A stretch of 64,000 nt of DNA from Microcoleus sp. bin48.metabat.b7b8b9.023 (GTDB taxonomy: Bacteria; Cyanobacteriota; Cyanobacteriia; Cyanobacteriales; Microcoleaceae): assembly GCF_013299185.1 (NCBI RefSeq), contig NZ_JAAFKG010000012.1:1-64000 (forward strand), in the 5' to 3' direction. How positions within the stretch are numbered: the first letter of the stretch is position 1; every line of letters starts with the position of its first letter. Positions 1 to 8,509 of the stretch are shown in pieces. The notes below the pieces were generated by a model, which searched no databases, had not been told where the DNA came from, and was given only the letters and a program-made list of their open reading frames with translations. A program made the translations under genes and the position numbers.

Positions 1-136
1 CCTGAACGTTCGGAGCCCAGAGTTTTGAAACTCCGACCGAAACCGTATCGTCGAATGCAGGAACCTCGCTCTGTCTTGAAAGCTAGACTACGAAGGTGAT
101 TAAGCCTTTTTCAGTGCCATTGGACTGAAGTCCGAA

Positions 137-240
137 CGATCAAACTGGTAAGAGAGGACTGAAGTCCTCACTACAAACTGGTAAGAGAGGACTGAAGTCC
201 TCACTACAAACTGGTTCGTAGTAAGGACTTCAGTCCTGAT
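137..240. repeat. Tandem hairpin repeat upstream of the glycosyltransferase gene
   Basis: A unit of about 33 bp containing GAGGACTGAAGTCCTCACTAC is present twice in tandem (around 150-182 and 183-215), followed by an inverted partial copy ending near 239. Each unit carries the palindrome GGACTGAAGTCC. The same family recurs at 8.5, 30.0, 36.3 and 63.9 kb. It lies just upstream of the start at 268 and may sit in the 5' leader. Confidence 0.85.
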
Positions 241-267
241 TGACTCAACAACCAGCAGAGAGGATTA

Positions 268-1230
268 ATGAACAGCGAGCAGTTTTCACCCCTTGTTTCG
301 GTTGTGGTACCTGTTTACAACGGGGAGACGGATTTACCTGATTTAATTGAGTGTTTGCGATCGCAAACTTATCCCACAAACAGAGTAGAATATCTCTTAG
401 TAGACAACAAAAGTCGCGATTGCACTTCAACTATCCTCCAAGCAGCAGCCAAATCCCCCAAGCAAGAGGGATTCAATCAAATCACCATTCGCAATCTCAC
501 CGAAAATACGATTCAAAGTTCCTACGCCGCCAGAAACAAAGGAATTCGCGCCTCCACAGGCGAAATCATCGCCTTTACCGACGCAGACTGTCGCCCCGAA
601 CCTCAATGGTTGCAAAATTTAGTCGAACCATTCGCTAACTTAGAAATAGGAATTGCCTGCGGGGAAATCCTCGCCCTCCCTGGTAACACTCTCTTAGAAA
701 AACACGCCGCCCGCGAAAATACTTTATCTCAACAACATACTCTCGCTCACCCTTTTTGTCCCTACGGTCAAACGGCTAACTTAGCTGTGCGCCGCCAGAT
801 TTTAGCACAAGTGGGTTTGTTTCGCCCCTACCTTACGAGCGGTGGCGATGCGGATTTGTGCTGGCGGATTTTGCGGGAAACATCCTATAAAATGTATTTT
901 GCCGAAAATGCGATCGCCCGACACCGCCACCGCAGTACAATAAAACAGTTACAAAGTCAATGGCATCGTTACGGCGAGTCGAATAAATATTTGCACGAAC
1001 TCCACGGTGTCGATTTGATGCGAGAATTCACCTCCAGGGAATATTTGTACCGGCTGGCTAGATGGCTGTTAAAGGAATTGCCGGTTGCTACTGCTAAATG
1101 TGCGATCGCCCGTGCCGATCTGGTAGATTTGTTCAATACGCCGATCGGTCTAATAAATGTCAGGGCAAGGGCGATCGGACAGCGACAAGCCAAACTCCCA
1201 GAACTAGCTCGGGAAATTGAGCGACTTTAA
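268..1230 (+). CDS. Family 2 glycosyltransferase
   Basis: This is a 320-residue GT-A fold glycosyltransferase that should transfer a sugar from a nucleotide-sugar donor, probably at the cytoplasmic face during polysaccharide or glycolipid synthesis. The N-terminus has the family's opening strand and loop (VSVVVPVYNGE, residues 11-20). A DAD metal/nucleotide motif lies at 105-107, and a GGDADLCWR segment in the second half is typical of the acceptor-side acidic motif. No membrane segment is evident, so it is probably soluble or peripheral. The ATG at 268 follows a good ribosome-binding site (AGAGAGGA at 257-264). It stands alone: upstream are hairpin repeats, and downstream is an 800-bp gene-free stretch. 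Donor and acceptor cannot be told from sequence. Confidence 0.9.
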   Translation: MNSEQFSPLVSVVVPVYNGETDLPDLIECLRSQTYPTNRVEYLLVDNKSRDCTSTILQAAAKSPKQEGFNQITIRNLTENTIQSSYAARNKGIRASTGEIIAFTDADCRPEPQWLQNLVEPFANLEIGIACGEILALPGNTLLEKHAARENTLSQQHTLAHPFCPYGQTANLAVRRQILAQVGLFRPYLTSGGDADLCWRILRETSYKMYFAENAIARHRHRSTIKQLQSQWHRYGESNKYLHELHGVDLMREFTSREYLYRLARWLLKELPVATAKCAIARADLVDLFNTPIGLINVRARAIGQRQAKLPELAREIERL

Positions 1231-1500
1231 TCTTTTAGGTACGTTGTTGCGCTTGAGCGCTCTCTTGAATTTTAATCGGGTTTCTGCCAGCGCGATCGTA
1301 GCATCCGAACTTCTTTGATACACGAGCGTTGCTGAGTAATTTTCCCTCCGTTCAAGCCTATCTATATAAAAAGTAGGATTGACAAATCTTCCTTAGTATA
1401 ATGTGACACCTCTAAATCTTCAATAACACTAATACTGATAATCCCAGCTTGACATCCGATAAGTACAATTTATCTGTATATTAAGTATGCTGAATTAGGA
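1231..1500. other. Gene-free stretch with one dispersed repeat
   Basis: No credible gene is seen. Just after the glycosyltransferase stop there is a copy of the element GGTACGTTGTTGCGC...GCGCTC, the same family found at 50.9-51.1 kb and 63.7-63.9 kb. The rest is AT-rich with no recognisable feature. Confidence 0.6.
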
Positions 1501-1503
1501 AAT

Positions 1504-1851
1504 GTCAGGAACTCAGGGAATCAACGCCACTGAGCTTGCAAGAAATTGCAAGCTGTTCTGACCAGACCCCTTGATGGCGAGGAGACGTTATTTAGGTCAT
1601 GACACCGGCGAATGCGACGCCAGTTTGCCGCTCTGTCACCTGCGATTAAACAGTTTTAAAGTCACTGAAACAGTGTCGTAGGTCTAACAAGCCTTCATAA
1701 CCAGGTCGAGGCAAACATTACCCCGGAAGGGAGACTGAGGCAACTATGCCTCGAAAGGGAGGGGCAACCATACCCCTCCAACCCCGTAAGGGGATTGACG
1801 GGGACTCTCATTCCCCCGCGTCGTTTCCCTCTCAGGTCTAAAGACTCTGAG
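1504..1851. ncRNA. Candidate structured RNA (serial hairpins), family not identified
   Basis: Seen directly: AGCTTGCAA/TTGCAAGCT closed by a GAAA tetraloop (1533-1554), nested in GTCAG/CTGAC (1504-1508 with 1558-1562). Then come TGACA/TGTCA (1600-1604, 1634-1638) enclosing CGGC/GCCG, CACTG/CAGTG with an AAA loop (1663-1675), GAGGCA/TGCCTC (1737-1752), GGAGGGG/CCCCTCC (1758-1779), CCCC/GGGG with a GTAA loop (1782-1793), a GACGGGG stem (1797-1822) and CTCAG/CTGAG (1831-1851). Most of these are perfect stems, and there is no open frame of note. The density fits a folded RNA. It could be the end of an IS200/IS605-type element or a HEARO-like (IscB guide) RNA without its ORF, but I do not recognise a consensus, and the strand is not fixed by sequence. 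Confidence 0.45.
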
Positions 1852-2059
1852 TTTCCCACTTACCGAGCTTTTTTATGAAAATTTCAGGCAATCCTTAATA
1901 TAAAATTAATAAGTGTATTTTGCCACGGGCGGTTTCAGAACGACGAAAAACTCGCATTTACCGCCAAAATATCTTTACTTCTGGCGAATGAGCTCAGCCT
2001 TCTGGCGTCGAGATTATTCTCAGATTTTTAAATTTTTGTAACAATTACAGGTAGTGCCA

Positions 2060-3919
2060 ATGGCTCAAATCCTACTCCAGACCGTTTGGTTTATACCTTG
2101 CTATCCACTTATCGGCGCATTTCTGTCGATATTGTGGTTTCCAGCAGTAACTCGCCGCACGGGGCCTAGACCCTCCGGTTACGTGAACGCCATCTTAACT
2201 CTCTTCGCTTTCGCCCACGGCGTCATCGCCCTGACAGCCATCTGGAACCAACCGGCACAACACCAGTTCATTCCCTGGCTGAATGTGGCAGGTTTAGACT
2301 TAACCATTCCCGTAGACATTTCTGCTGTCACCGTCGGGGCGACAGTTTTGATTACGGGACTGAATTTTCTGGCGCAGATTTATGCAGTCGGCTACATGGA
2401 AATGGACTGGGGCTGGGCTAGGTTCTTTTCCCTGATGGGGCTGTTTGAAGCGGGGATGTGCGGCTTGGTATTGTCCAACTCTCTGTTTTTCAGCTACATG
2501 ATTCTGGAAGTCCTGACTCTGGGAACTTACCTGCTAATCGGGCTGTGGTTCAACCAGTCTTTGGTGGTGACGGGCGCCCGCGATGCTTTCTTGACTAAGC
2601 GGGTAGGAGACTTATTCCTGTTGATGGGAGTAGTCGCAATTCTGCCGCTGGCTGGAACTTGGAATTTTGACGAGTTGGCAGTTTGGGCTAAGACTGCAAA
2701 CATTGACCCCACAGTGGCGACGCTGTTGAGTTTAACTTTGATTGCTGGGCCGATGGGCAAATGCGCTCAGTTTCCCCTGCACCTGTGGCTGGATGAGGCG
2801 ATGGAAGGCCCTTTGCCGGCAACGATTTTGCGGAACACGGTGGTTGTGGAAACCGGCGCTTGGATTTTGATTAAATTGCAGCCCGTGATTGCTTTGTCGC
2901 CCGTGGGGCTGAAGACAACTATTATTGTGGGTGCTGCAACGGCGGTGGGTGCGTCTTTAATTGCGATCGCCCAAATCGACATCAAGCGCACGCTTTCCTA
3001 TATAGTCAGCTCTTACATGGGCTTAGTCTTTATCGCCGTCGGTACCGGACAAACCCACACAGCTTTGACATTAATCTTTGCCTACACCTTAGCAATGGGT
3101 TTGTTGGTAATGAGCATCGGTTCAGTAGTTTGGAACAGCATCACTCAGGATGTCCGATATCTCGGCGGTTTGTGGGCGAAGCGGCCGATATCGGGAATAT
3201 CGTTTCTTGTTGGCGCCGCTGGAGTGATGGGCCTGCCACCCTTCGGCTGCTTCTGGGCTTTATCAGAATTAGCAGGCGGGCTTGCTAAAACTCATCCTTC
3301 ACTGTTAGTAGTAGTGCTGTTTGTGAACGGCGTAACTGCTTTTGGCTTAGTCCGCGTTTTCGGTTTAGTTTTCGGTGGCAAACCCAAGCAAATGACCGAA
3401 CGTTCGCCCGAAGTTGCCTGGCCTTTTGTCTTGCCGATGACAGTGTTAATGGGATTTACCTTGCACGTCCCACACTTGCTCGCCGCCTGGAAATTGCTGC
3501 CTTTGGCAACTTTAAATTATACTGCGGCCGGGCTGTTAGCTTTGTCAAGTGCGATCGGCATTGGTGCCGGAGCATTTATTTACCTGAACGAAAAGTGGGA
3601 AAAACCAGTGCGAATTGGTTCTCAAGCCGTGCAAGACTTCTTTGCCTACGACTTTTACACCGCCCAACTTTACCGCGTGACAGTAATATTTGCAGTCGGT
3701 CTGGTTTCCCAAATCATATCCTGGTTCGATCGTAATATTGTTGACGGATTCGTTAACTTAATCGGTTTTGCCACAGTTTTCGGCGGGCAAAGCCTCAAAT
3801 ACAACGTTAGCGGTCAAACTCAGTTTTATGCCCTGACAATTCTGTTCGGAGTGGCACTTTTGGGATTGCTCGTAAGCTGGCCTCTGTTGGCTCGCCTGTC
3901 GCTGATTGTGGGCGGGTAA
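2060..3919 (+). CDS. ndhF3: NAD(P)H-quinone oxidoreductase subunit F3 (NdhF3)
   Basis: NdhF3 is the NuoL/antiporter-like membrane subunit of the NDH-1MS complex, the low-CO2-inducible thylakoid complex that couples cyclic electron flow to CO2 hydration. The protein is about 619 residues and strongly hydrophobic. It has the proton-translocating core (GKCAQFPLHLWLDEAMEGP around residue 235) and the antiporter-type helix AQIDIKRTLSYI near 310. It lacks the long C-terminal extension of NdhF1. An in-frame GTG lies two codons upstream (2054), but the ATG at 2060 gives the usual cyanobacterial beginning MAQ. The neighbours ndhD3 and cupA, in this order, assign it to the F3 rather than the F4 (constitutive) complex. 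A carbonic anhydrase gene lies between it and ndhD3. Confidence 0.94.
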   Translation: MAQILLQTVWFIPCYPLIGAFLSILWFPAVTRRTGPRPSGYVNAILTLFAFAHGVIALTAIWNQPAQHQFIPWLNVAGLDLTIPVDISAVTVGATVLITGLNFLAQIYAVGYMEMDWGWARFFSLMGLFEAGMCGLVLSNSLFFSYMILEVLTLGTYLLIGLWFNQSLVVTGARDAFLTKRVGDLFLLMGVVAILPLAGTWNFDELAVWAKTANIDPTVATLLSLTLIAGPMGKCAQFPLHLWLDEAMEGPLPATILRNTVVVETGAWILIKLQPVIALSPVGLKTTIIVGAATAVGASLIAIAQIDIKRTLSYIVSSYMGLVFIAVGTGQTHTALTLIFAYTLAMGLLVMSIGSVVWNSITQDVRYLGGLWAKRPISGISFLVGAAGVMGLPPFGCFWALSELAGGLAKTHPSLLVVVLFVNGVTAFGLVRVFGLVFGGKPKQMTERSPEVAWPFVLPMTVLMGFTLHVPHLLAAWKLLPLATLNYTAAGLLALSSAIGIGAGAFIYLNEKWEKPVRIGSQAVQDFFAYDFYTAQLYRVTVIFAVGLVSQIISWFDRNIVDGFVNLIGFATVFGGQSLKYNVSGQTQFYALTILFGVALLGLLVSWPLLARLSLIVGG

Positions 3920-3934
3920 AGAGATATAAAGTTG

Positions 3935-3968
3935 AAGATTTTAGGTGACACTTTCACCCTAAAATCTT
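3935..3968. terminator. Intercistronic hairpin between ndhF3 and the carbonic anhydrase gene
   Basis: AAGATTTTAGG (3935-3945) pairs with CCTAAAATCTT (3958-3968), and an inner TGA/TCA closes the loop. There is no clear T-run after it, so it may be a processing or partial-termination site inside an operon rather than a true terminator. Confidence 0.4.
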
Positions 3969-4024
3969 AAATTAATGAAGTCTTAAATCAAGATTTCAAA
4001 CTCAATCCAACAAGGCAGAATATC

Positions 4025-4744
4025 ATGAAAGACGATCGCAGACAAGTAAATCTTTCCCGGCGCAACTCCCTAAAATTTGTCGCAGGAGCAATCGGTACAG
4101 GAATACTGGCAGCACGAGTAGGAGCTGATGTCGCTGCACCCGAACCAGCAATTGCTCAAAATGAGATGACTCCCGATGCAGCTTTGGCAAAATTGATGGA
4201 GGGGAACAAGCGGTTTGTGAACAGAAAACGTCAAAGTCCGAACCAAGACTTACCTCGCCTTGCCGAAGTTGCCAAAGCTCAAAAACCATTTGCTGCTGTT
4301 CTCGGCTGTGCAGATTCCCGCTTTCCTTCTGAGATTATCTTCGATCAAGGATTGGGAGATTTATTTGTCTGTCGGGTAGCCGGAAATGTTACTACTCCAG
4401 AAGAAATTGGCAGCCTGGAATTTGGCACGCTGGTGTTGGGAGCCAAAGTGCTGGTAGTAATCGGCCACAAACGTTGCGGTGCGGTAGATGCAACCATCAA
4501 AGGCGCTCAAGTTCCCGGTCAAATTGGCAGTTTGCTCGAAGCAATTAAACCTGCTGTAGAAAGCTCAAAAGACCAAGCAGGCGATCGTCTAGAAAATGCC
4601 TCAAAAGCCAATGTGGTGCTGCAAACTAAAAGGTTGAAAGCATCTCCAGTTATCTCAAAGTTAATTGAAGAGAATAAGCTGAAGGTTGTTGGTGGATATT
4701 ACGATTTAGACACGGGTGCAGTCAATATTTTGATTGAGTCCTGA
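4025..4744 (+). CDS. ecaB: Tat-exported beta-class carbonic anhydrase (EcaB-like)
   Basis: This enzyme interconverts CO2 and bicarbonate. The 239-residue product begins with a twin-arginine signal (SRRNSLKF at 11-18, hydrophobic stretch 18-30, Ala-rich end before residue 45), so it should act in the periplasm or thylakoid lumen. The zinc site is complete: Cys95 with the Asp97-Arg99 dyad, His148 and Cys151. Beta enzymes of cyanobacterial export type (EcaB) are known. From memory, Synechocystis EcaB has been linked to the thylakoid CO2-uptake complexes. Its place between ndhF3 and ndhD3 is striking and suggests co-expression with NDH-1MS, although the intergenic gaps (105 and 106 bp) leave room for separate control. 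The family call is firm; the symbol rests on the signal peptide and context. Confidence 0.85.
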   Translation: MKDDRRQVNLSRRNSLKFVAGAIGTGILAARVGADVAAPEPAIAQNEMTPDAALAKLMEGNKRFVNRKRQSPNQDLPRLAEVAKAQKPFAAVLGCADSRFPSEIIFDQGLGDLFVCRVAGNVTTPEEIGSLEFGTLVLGAKVLVVIGHKRCGAVDATIKGAQVPGQIGSLLEAIKPAVESSKDQAGDRLENASKANVVLQTKRLKASPVISKLIEENKLKVVGGYYDLDTGAVNILIES

Positions 4745-4850
4745 TGTAATTTGCGATCGATAATTAGGGTGAAAATTTACAGCTCATTCTCAACTTATTA
4801 AACGCAAAAGCGTACAAAATTGATTCTTTACTCTTCACTATTCACACATT

Positions 4851-6371
4851 ATGCTTAGTGCATTGCTCTGGTTGCCTGCGTTGGGCGCTGCGGTAGTCGG
4901 GTTCCTGCCCGGAAAAATGAATGCGATGCGGGTGCGCTCCGTCGCTTCAGTCTTTGCTGCTGCCGTTTTCCTGTTGAATCTCTGGCTGCTTACTCAATTT
5001 GACACGACAAATTCAGGGCTACAATTTCAAGAATATTTGCCTTGGATTCCGCAATTGGGTTTGAGCTACAACTTGGGAATTGATGGCTTATCTTTGCCAC
5101 TGCTAGTTTTAACCGGATTGCTGACGCTATTAGTGATTTACGGTACTGGTGAAGGCATTGCTCGCCCCCAGCTTTACTACGCTTTGATTTTGCTGATCAA
5201 TGCGGGGGTGGCGGGAGCTTTGATGTCTCAAAATTTGCTGCTGTTCGTTTTATTTTACGAACTAGAATTACTTCCTTTTTACCTGTTGATTGCGATTTGG
5301 GGTGGCAAGCAGCGCGAATACGCTGCGATGAAGTTTCTGATTTACACGGCAGTTTCGGGACTTTTAGTTTTAGCAGGATTTTTGGGTGTAGCTTGGCTGA
5401 GTGGGTCTTTAAACTTCGATTACAGTGCAATTACTACTCAAGATTTGCCCTTAAACACGCAATTAATCTTGCTAACAATTGTCCTATTTGGGTTGGCAAT
5501 TAAAATTCCTTTAGTGCCCCTGCACACTTGGCTACCGGATGCCTACGTCGAAGCTTCGCCAGCAACAGCAATTCTGTTGGGAGGAGTTTTGGCGAAATTG
5601 GGAACTTACGGCTTAGTGCGGTTTGGTTTGCAGATGTTCCCCGAAACTTGGTCGATTGTCGCTCCTGGTTTAGCGATAATCGGTACGGTGAGCGTGATGT
5701 ACGGTGCTTTAAGCGCGATCGCCCAAAAAGATATCAAGCGCATGGTAGCCTATAGTTCGATCGGGCATATGGGCTACATCCTCGTCGCCTGCGCCGCCGG
5801 CACCAAACTCGCCTTAATCGGTGCTGTCGGGCAAATGGTAAGCCACGGCTTGATTTTAGCCTTGCTGTTTTATCTCGTAGGCATCATCGAAGCCAAAGCC
5901 GGTACCCGGGATTTGGACGTGCTCAACGGCTTAATGAATCCGATGCGCGGTTTACCCACAGCAAGTTCGCTGTTAGTTTTGGGCGGCATGGCAAGCGCCG
6001 GAATTCCCGGTTTAGTCGGTTTTATCGCCGAATTTTTAGTATTTCAAGGCAGTTTTTCAACATTTCCAATTCCGACTTTACTGTGCATTTTAGCCTCCGG
6101 GTTAACAGCAGTTTACTTTGTAATTCTGCTCAACCGCACTTGTTTTGGCAAGTTGGACAATGCCACGGCTTACTATCCTCCAGTGAAGTTTGCCGAAAAT
6201 CTGCCAGCCCTAGTTTTAGCGGCGATCATTTTCTTCTTGGGAGTGCAACCGGTGTGGCTGCTGAAGTGGAGCGAATCCACTACAAATGCAATGGCAGTAA
6301 CTCTATCAACGGGCAGATATTCTCAAGTAGCTGTCAAGTATCAGCAGCAGAAATCAGTTATTAGTCATTAG
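4851..6371 (+). CDS. ndhD3: NAD(P)H-quinone oxidoreductase subunit D3 (NdhD3)
   Basis: NdhD3 is the NuoM-like proton-pumping membrane subunit that pairs with NdhF3 in the inducible CO2-uptake NDH-1MS complex. It has 506 residues and about fourteen predicted hydrophobic helices. The family signatures are present: FVLFYELELLPFYLLI near 127-142 with the conserved glutamates, and AQKDIKRMVAYSSIGHMGY near 290. The last five residues (SVISH) and the stop codon are encoded by the first units of a TCATTAG-type heptamer array that runs on downstream, so the native C-terminus may have been altered by repeat invasion. cupA follows only after an 800-bp insertion of repeats and a gene relic. Confidence 0.94.
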   Translation: MLSALLWLPALGAAVVGFLPGKMNAMRVRSVASVFAAAVFLLNLWLLTQFDTTNSGLQFQEYLPWIPQLGLSYNLGIDGLSLPLLVLTGLLTLLVIYGTGEGIARPQLYYALILLINAGVAGALMSQNLLLFVLFYELELLPFYLLIAIWGGKQREYAAMKFLIYTAVSGLLVLAGFLGVAWLSGSLNFDYSAITTQDLPLNTQLILLTIVLFGLAIKIPLVPLHTWLPDAYVEASPATAILLGGVLAKLGTYGLVRFGLQMFPETWSIVAPGLAIIGTVSVMYGALSAIAQKDIKRMVAYSSIGHMGYILVACAAGTKLALIGAVGQMVSHGLILALLFYLVGIIEAKAGTRDLDVLNGLMNPMRGLPTASSLLVLGGMASAGIPGLVGFIAEFLVFQGSFSTFPIPTLLCILASGLTAVYFVILLNRTCFGKLDNATAYYPPVKFAENLPALVLAAIIFFLGVQPVWLLKWSESTTNAMAVTLSTGRYSQVAVKYQQQKSVISH

Positions 6372-6592
6372 TCATTGGTCATTAGTCATTAGTGCTGTCC
6401 CCGCTCGCGAACAGCATTAGTGCTGTCCCCGCTCGCGAACAGCAGTCATCAGTCATTGGGCATTGGGCATTGGGCATTGGGCATTGGGCATTGGGCATTA
6501 GTCATTAATCATTAGTCATTAGTCATTAGTCATTAGTCATTGGTAATTTCAACCAACTGTCAACTGTCAACTGTCAACTGTCAACTGTCAAC
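6360..6592. repeat. Heptanucleotide tandem arrays (three 7-mers) with chi-like GC-rich islands
   Basis: Successive arrays of 7-bp units are visible: TCATTAG, GGGCATT (around 6457-6498), TCATTAG again, then CAACTGT (about 6555-6592). Between them lie two copies of GTGCTGTCCCCGCTCGCGAAC (6393-6440). These resemble the short tandemly repeated repetitive heptamers described in filamentous cyanobacteria. The array begins inside ndhD3 and ends exactly where the following gene relic starts. Confidence 0.9.
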
Positions 6593-7084
6593 ATCGGTTA
6601 CTTAGTTGGGTTTTTCTCAGATATCTTCGATGGCATTATTGCCAGACGCATCGGCGTCAGTAATCAACAATTACGTCAAGCCGATAGTTGGGCTGATGTC
6701 TGCTTCTATATCTGCGTATTTGCCAGTGCGTGGCTGGTGCATAAAGATTTGGTAATAGCCTTTCGAGTACCGCTGCTGGCTGTAGTTTTTGTACAGTTGG
6801 TATGGTGGATTGTTAATTTGCTAAAATATGGTAAACCAGCCAGCTACCACACCTACTCCGCTAAATTTTGGGGAATAACCCTGTTCATTGCTACTATTGC
6901 TCTTTTCGGCTTTAACTACGCTGGAATTCCCCTGTGGCTAGCTATTATTTCTGGCATCATTCATACTGTAGAAGAGATTGCGATGACACTTGTATTGCCA
7001 GAGTGGAAGCATGATGTTTTGAGTATCTTTCATGCTCTGCGATTGCGTCAAAAATTGATTTCTGATCCCCTCAGTAACGACTAA
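6593..7084 (+). pseudogene. 5'-truncated CDP-alcohol phosphatidyltransferase family gene
   Basis: The open frame reads from codon ATC at 6593, straight out of the CAACTGT heptamer array, with no ATG or GTG and an in-frame TAG at 6527. The first visible part holds the family's catalytic motif: D-x2-D-G-x2-A-R, then D-x3-D (SDIFDGIIARRIG... ADSWAD). The usual Gly between the two halves is Leu. After this come four hydrophobic segments, as expected for the C-terminal part of this small membrane enzyme family. The 30-50 N-terminal residues that normally precede the motif, including the first helix, are missing. A GTG at 6737 could start a 115-residue product, but that would leave the active site out. 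I read it as a relic cut by repeat invasion; its substrate is unknown. Confidence 0.7.
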
Positions 7085-7172
7085 AGTCGGGTTGAGAATA
7101 AAAGGCAGCTTTTAAGGGACAGAAAAATAAGAATTCAGGGTTCAAATTGTCCAAATAATATTGCTATTCATT

Positions 7173-7177
7173 AGGAG
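7173..7177 (+). promoter_or_regulatory. Ribosome-binding site of cupA
   Basis: AGGAG lies nine bases upstream of the ATG at 7187. This strong independent site supports the start and suggests that cupA does not need translational coupling to the relic upstream. Confidence 0.7.
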
Positions 7178-7186
7178 AAACTAAAA

Positions 7187-8509
7187 ATGGTACAAACCCC
7201 TAGTAAACCAGCAACTAAACTGCCTCCTTCCAAGCACGAATTTGCCGAAATCATTCACAGACTGGAAGCTGGCGGCGCGATGATTCCAGATACGCCGGAA
7301 AATCTGATGCAAATCATCGCGATTTGGAAGGCCTACGCGGTACCGATGGATTTCTATTGGCGGGATTTACTTTACATCGCGGAACGGGTATTTTTAAACC
7401 CGCTTCCTTTCTTTAAATACTTCTTACCCCAGGAGTATTTAGACTTGCAAAATCACTATTCAGGTGACGGTGCAGATTTACGGATTTGGCGGGGGACTGG
7501 CAGCGCACACCCGGAACTTTTGGAGTTCATGGAAAATGGAGAAACTGGCAAAAAGCCACGTTTGTTTCACCATTTGTGGCACGATCGCATTAACATGGAA
7601 TTTGCCGAAGAGTGCATGAGGTCAATGCTGTGGCACCGGGGGATGTACGTTCCTGTCAACCAGTTTGACCCCTATCTCGACAGCGACGAATACAAAGCAA
7701 ATGCCGATCGCGCTATTAAAGCTTACTTCAAAAAAGACCCGTTCATGCTAGCCCTGCACAAAGCATTCCCCGAAATGTTTTTGGAACAGTGCCGCCAGAT
7801 GTCTTATTACAGCAACCTCGGTTTATTCTGGGAAGTAATGGCACCCGTGTTTTTTGAAGTTTCCGACTTGTACGACGAAGGCAAAGTTACTACAGTCCCG
7901 CAGGCGATGGATTTCCTGGTAAATGGTATATTTGCGATCGCCGGTCGTCCGATTTACCACCACGTTCTCATCGACGGCGAAACCTACGAAATCATCCCGA
8001 AATCAAAAGGTTTCACTTGGCTGTACGAAGCAGCGCTACCCTACGTAGAATCGGTATTTTACCGCACTTCGCCGTTCCGGGGAACCAAATCTTACAACGC
8101 GCAAGCCAAGGAAGTTCCCGACGACCAAAAAGACTTCCACTACGGTATTTTGTATGCAGATAAATTCCCTGTAGGAACTGCGGGGATTCCGCCGACGCTG
8201 CTAGCCCAAGATATGCTGCACTTCCTGCCGCCTTATTTGATGGATTTCTACAAACACCGATGCCGCGGCGAAGATGATATCCTGAATCAGATTGGGGTGA
8301 CGTTCCAGCGATCGATGTACTGCGTTACTTCGGCGGTAATTCAAGCTTTGCGGACGGCTCTGCTGTATCCTTTGGATGACCCGAATCCGAAACATTTGAA
8401 GGCAAATCGGGCGTTTTTCGAGTCTCAGATCGATCGCTTTTGCCGCCCGGAATACGGCATGAAATATGCAGCGAAGTTGAAAAACATTCAGACTTCTGAT
8501 TACAGATAG
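7187..8509 (+). CDS. cupA: CO2 hydration protein CupA (ChpY)
   Basis: CupA is the soluble subunit that docks on the NdhD3/NdhF3 end of NDH-1MS and carries out the carbonic-anhydrase-like conversion of CO2 to bicarbonate, driven by photosynthetic electron flow. The 440-residue protein is full length and rich in aromatic and His/Cys residues (for example LFHHLWHDRINMEFAEECMRS near 125-145, and YKHRCRGEDDI near 350), as in the CupA/CupB family. No signal peptide is seen, in keeping with a cytoplasmic-side position. Neighbouring ndhF3 and ndhD3 assign it to CupA rather than the CupB partner of the F4/D4 complex. Repeats and a gene relic separate it from ndhD3, so its transcription with the rest of the operon is uncertain. 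Confidence 0.93.
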   Translation: MVQTPSKPATKLPPSKHEFAEIIHRLEAGGAMIPDTPENLMQIIAIWKAYAVPMDFYWRDLLYIAERVFLNPLPFFKYFLPQEYLDLQNHYSGDGADLRIWRGTGSAHPELLEFMENGETGKKPRLFHHLWHDRINMEFAEECMRSMLWHRGMYVPVNQFDPYLDSDEYKANADRAIKAYFKKDPFMLALHKAFPEMFLEQCRQMSYYSNLGLFWEVMAPVFFEVSDLYDEGKVTTVPQAMDFLVNGIFAIAGRPIYHHVLIDGETYEIIPKSKGFTWLYEAALPYVESVFYRTSPFRGTKSYNAQAKEVPDDQKDFHYGILYADKFPVGTAGIPPTLLAQDMLHFLPPYLMDFYKHRCRGEDDILNQIGVTFQRSMYCVTSAVIQALRTALLYPLDDPNPKHLKANRAFFESQIDRFCRPEYGMKYAAKLKNIQTSDYR

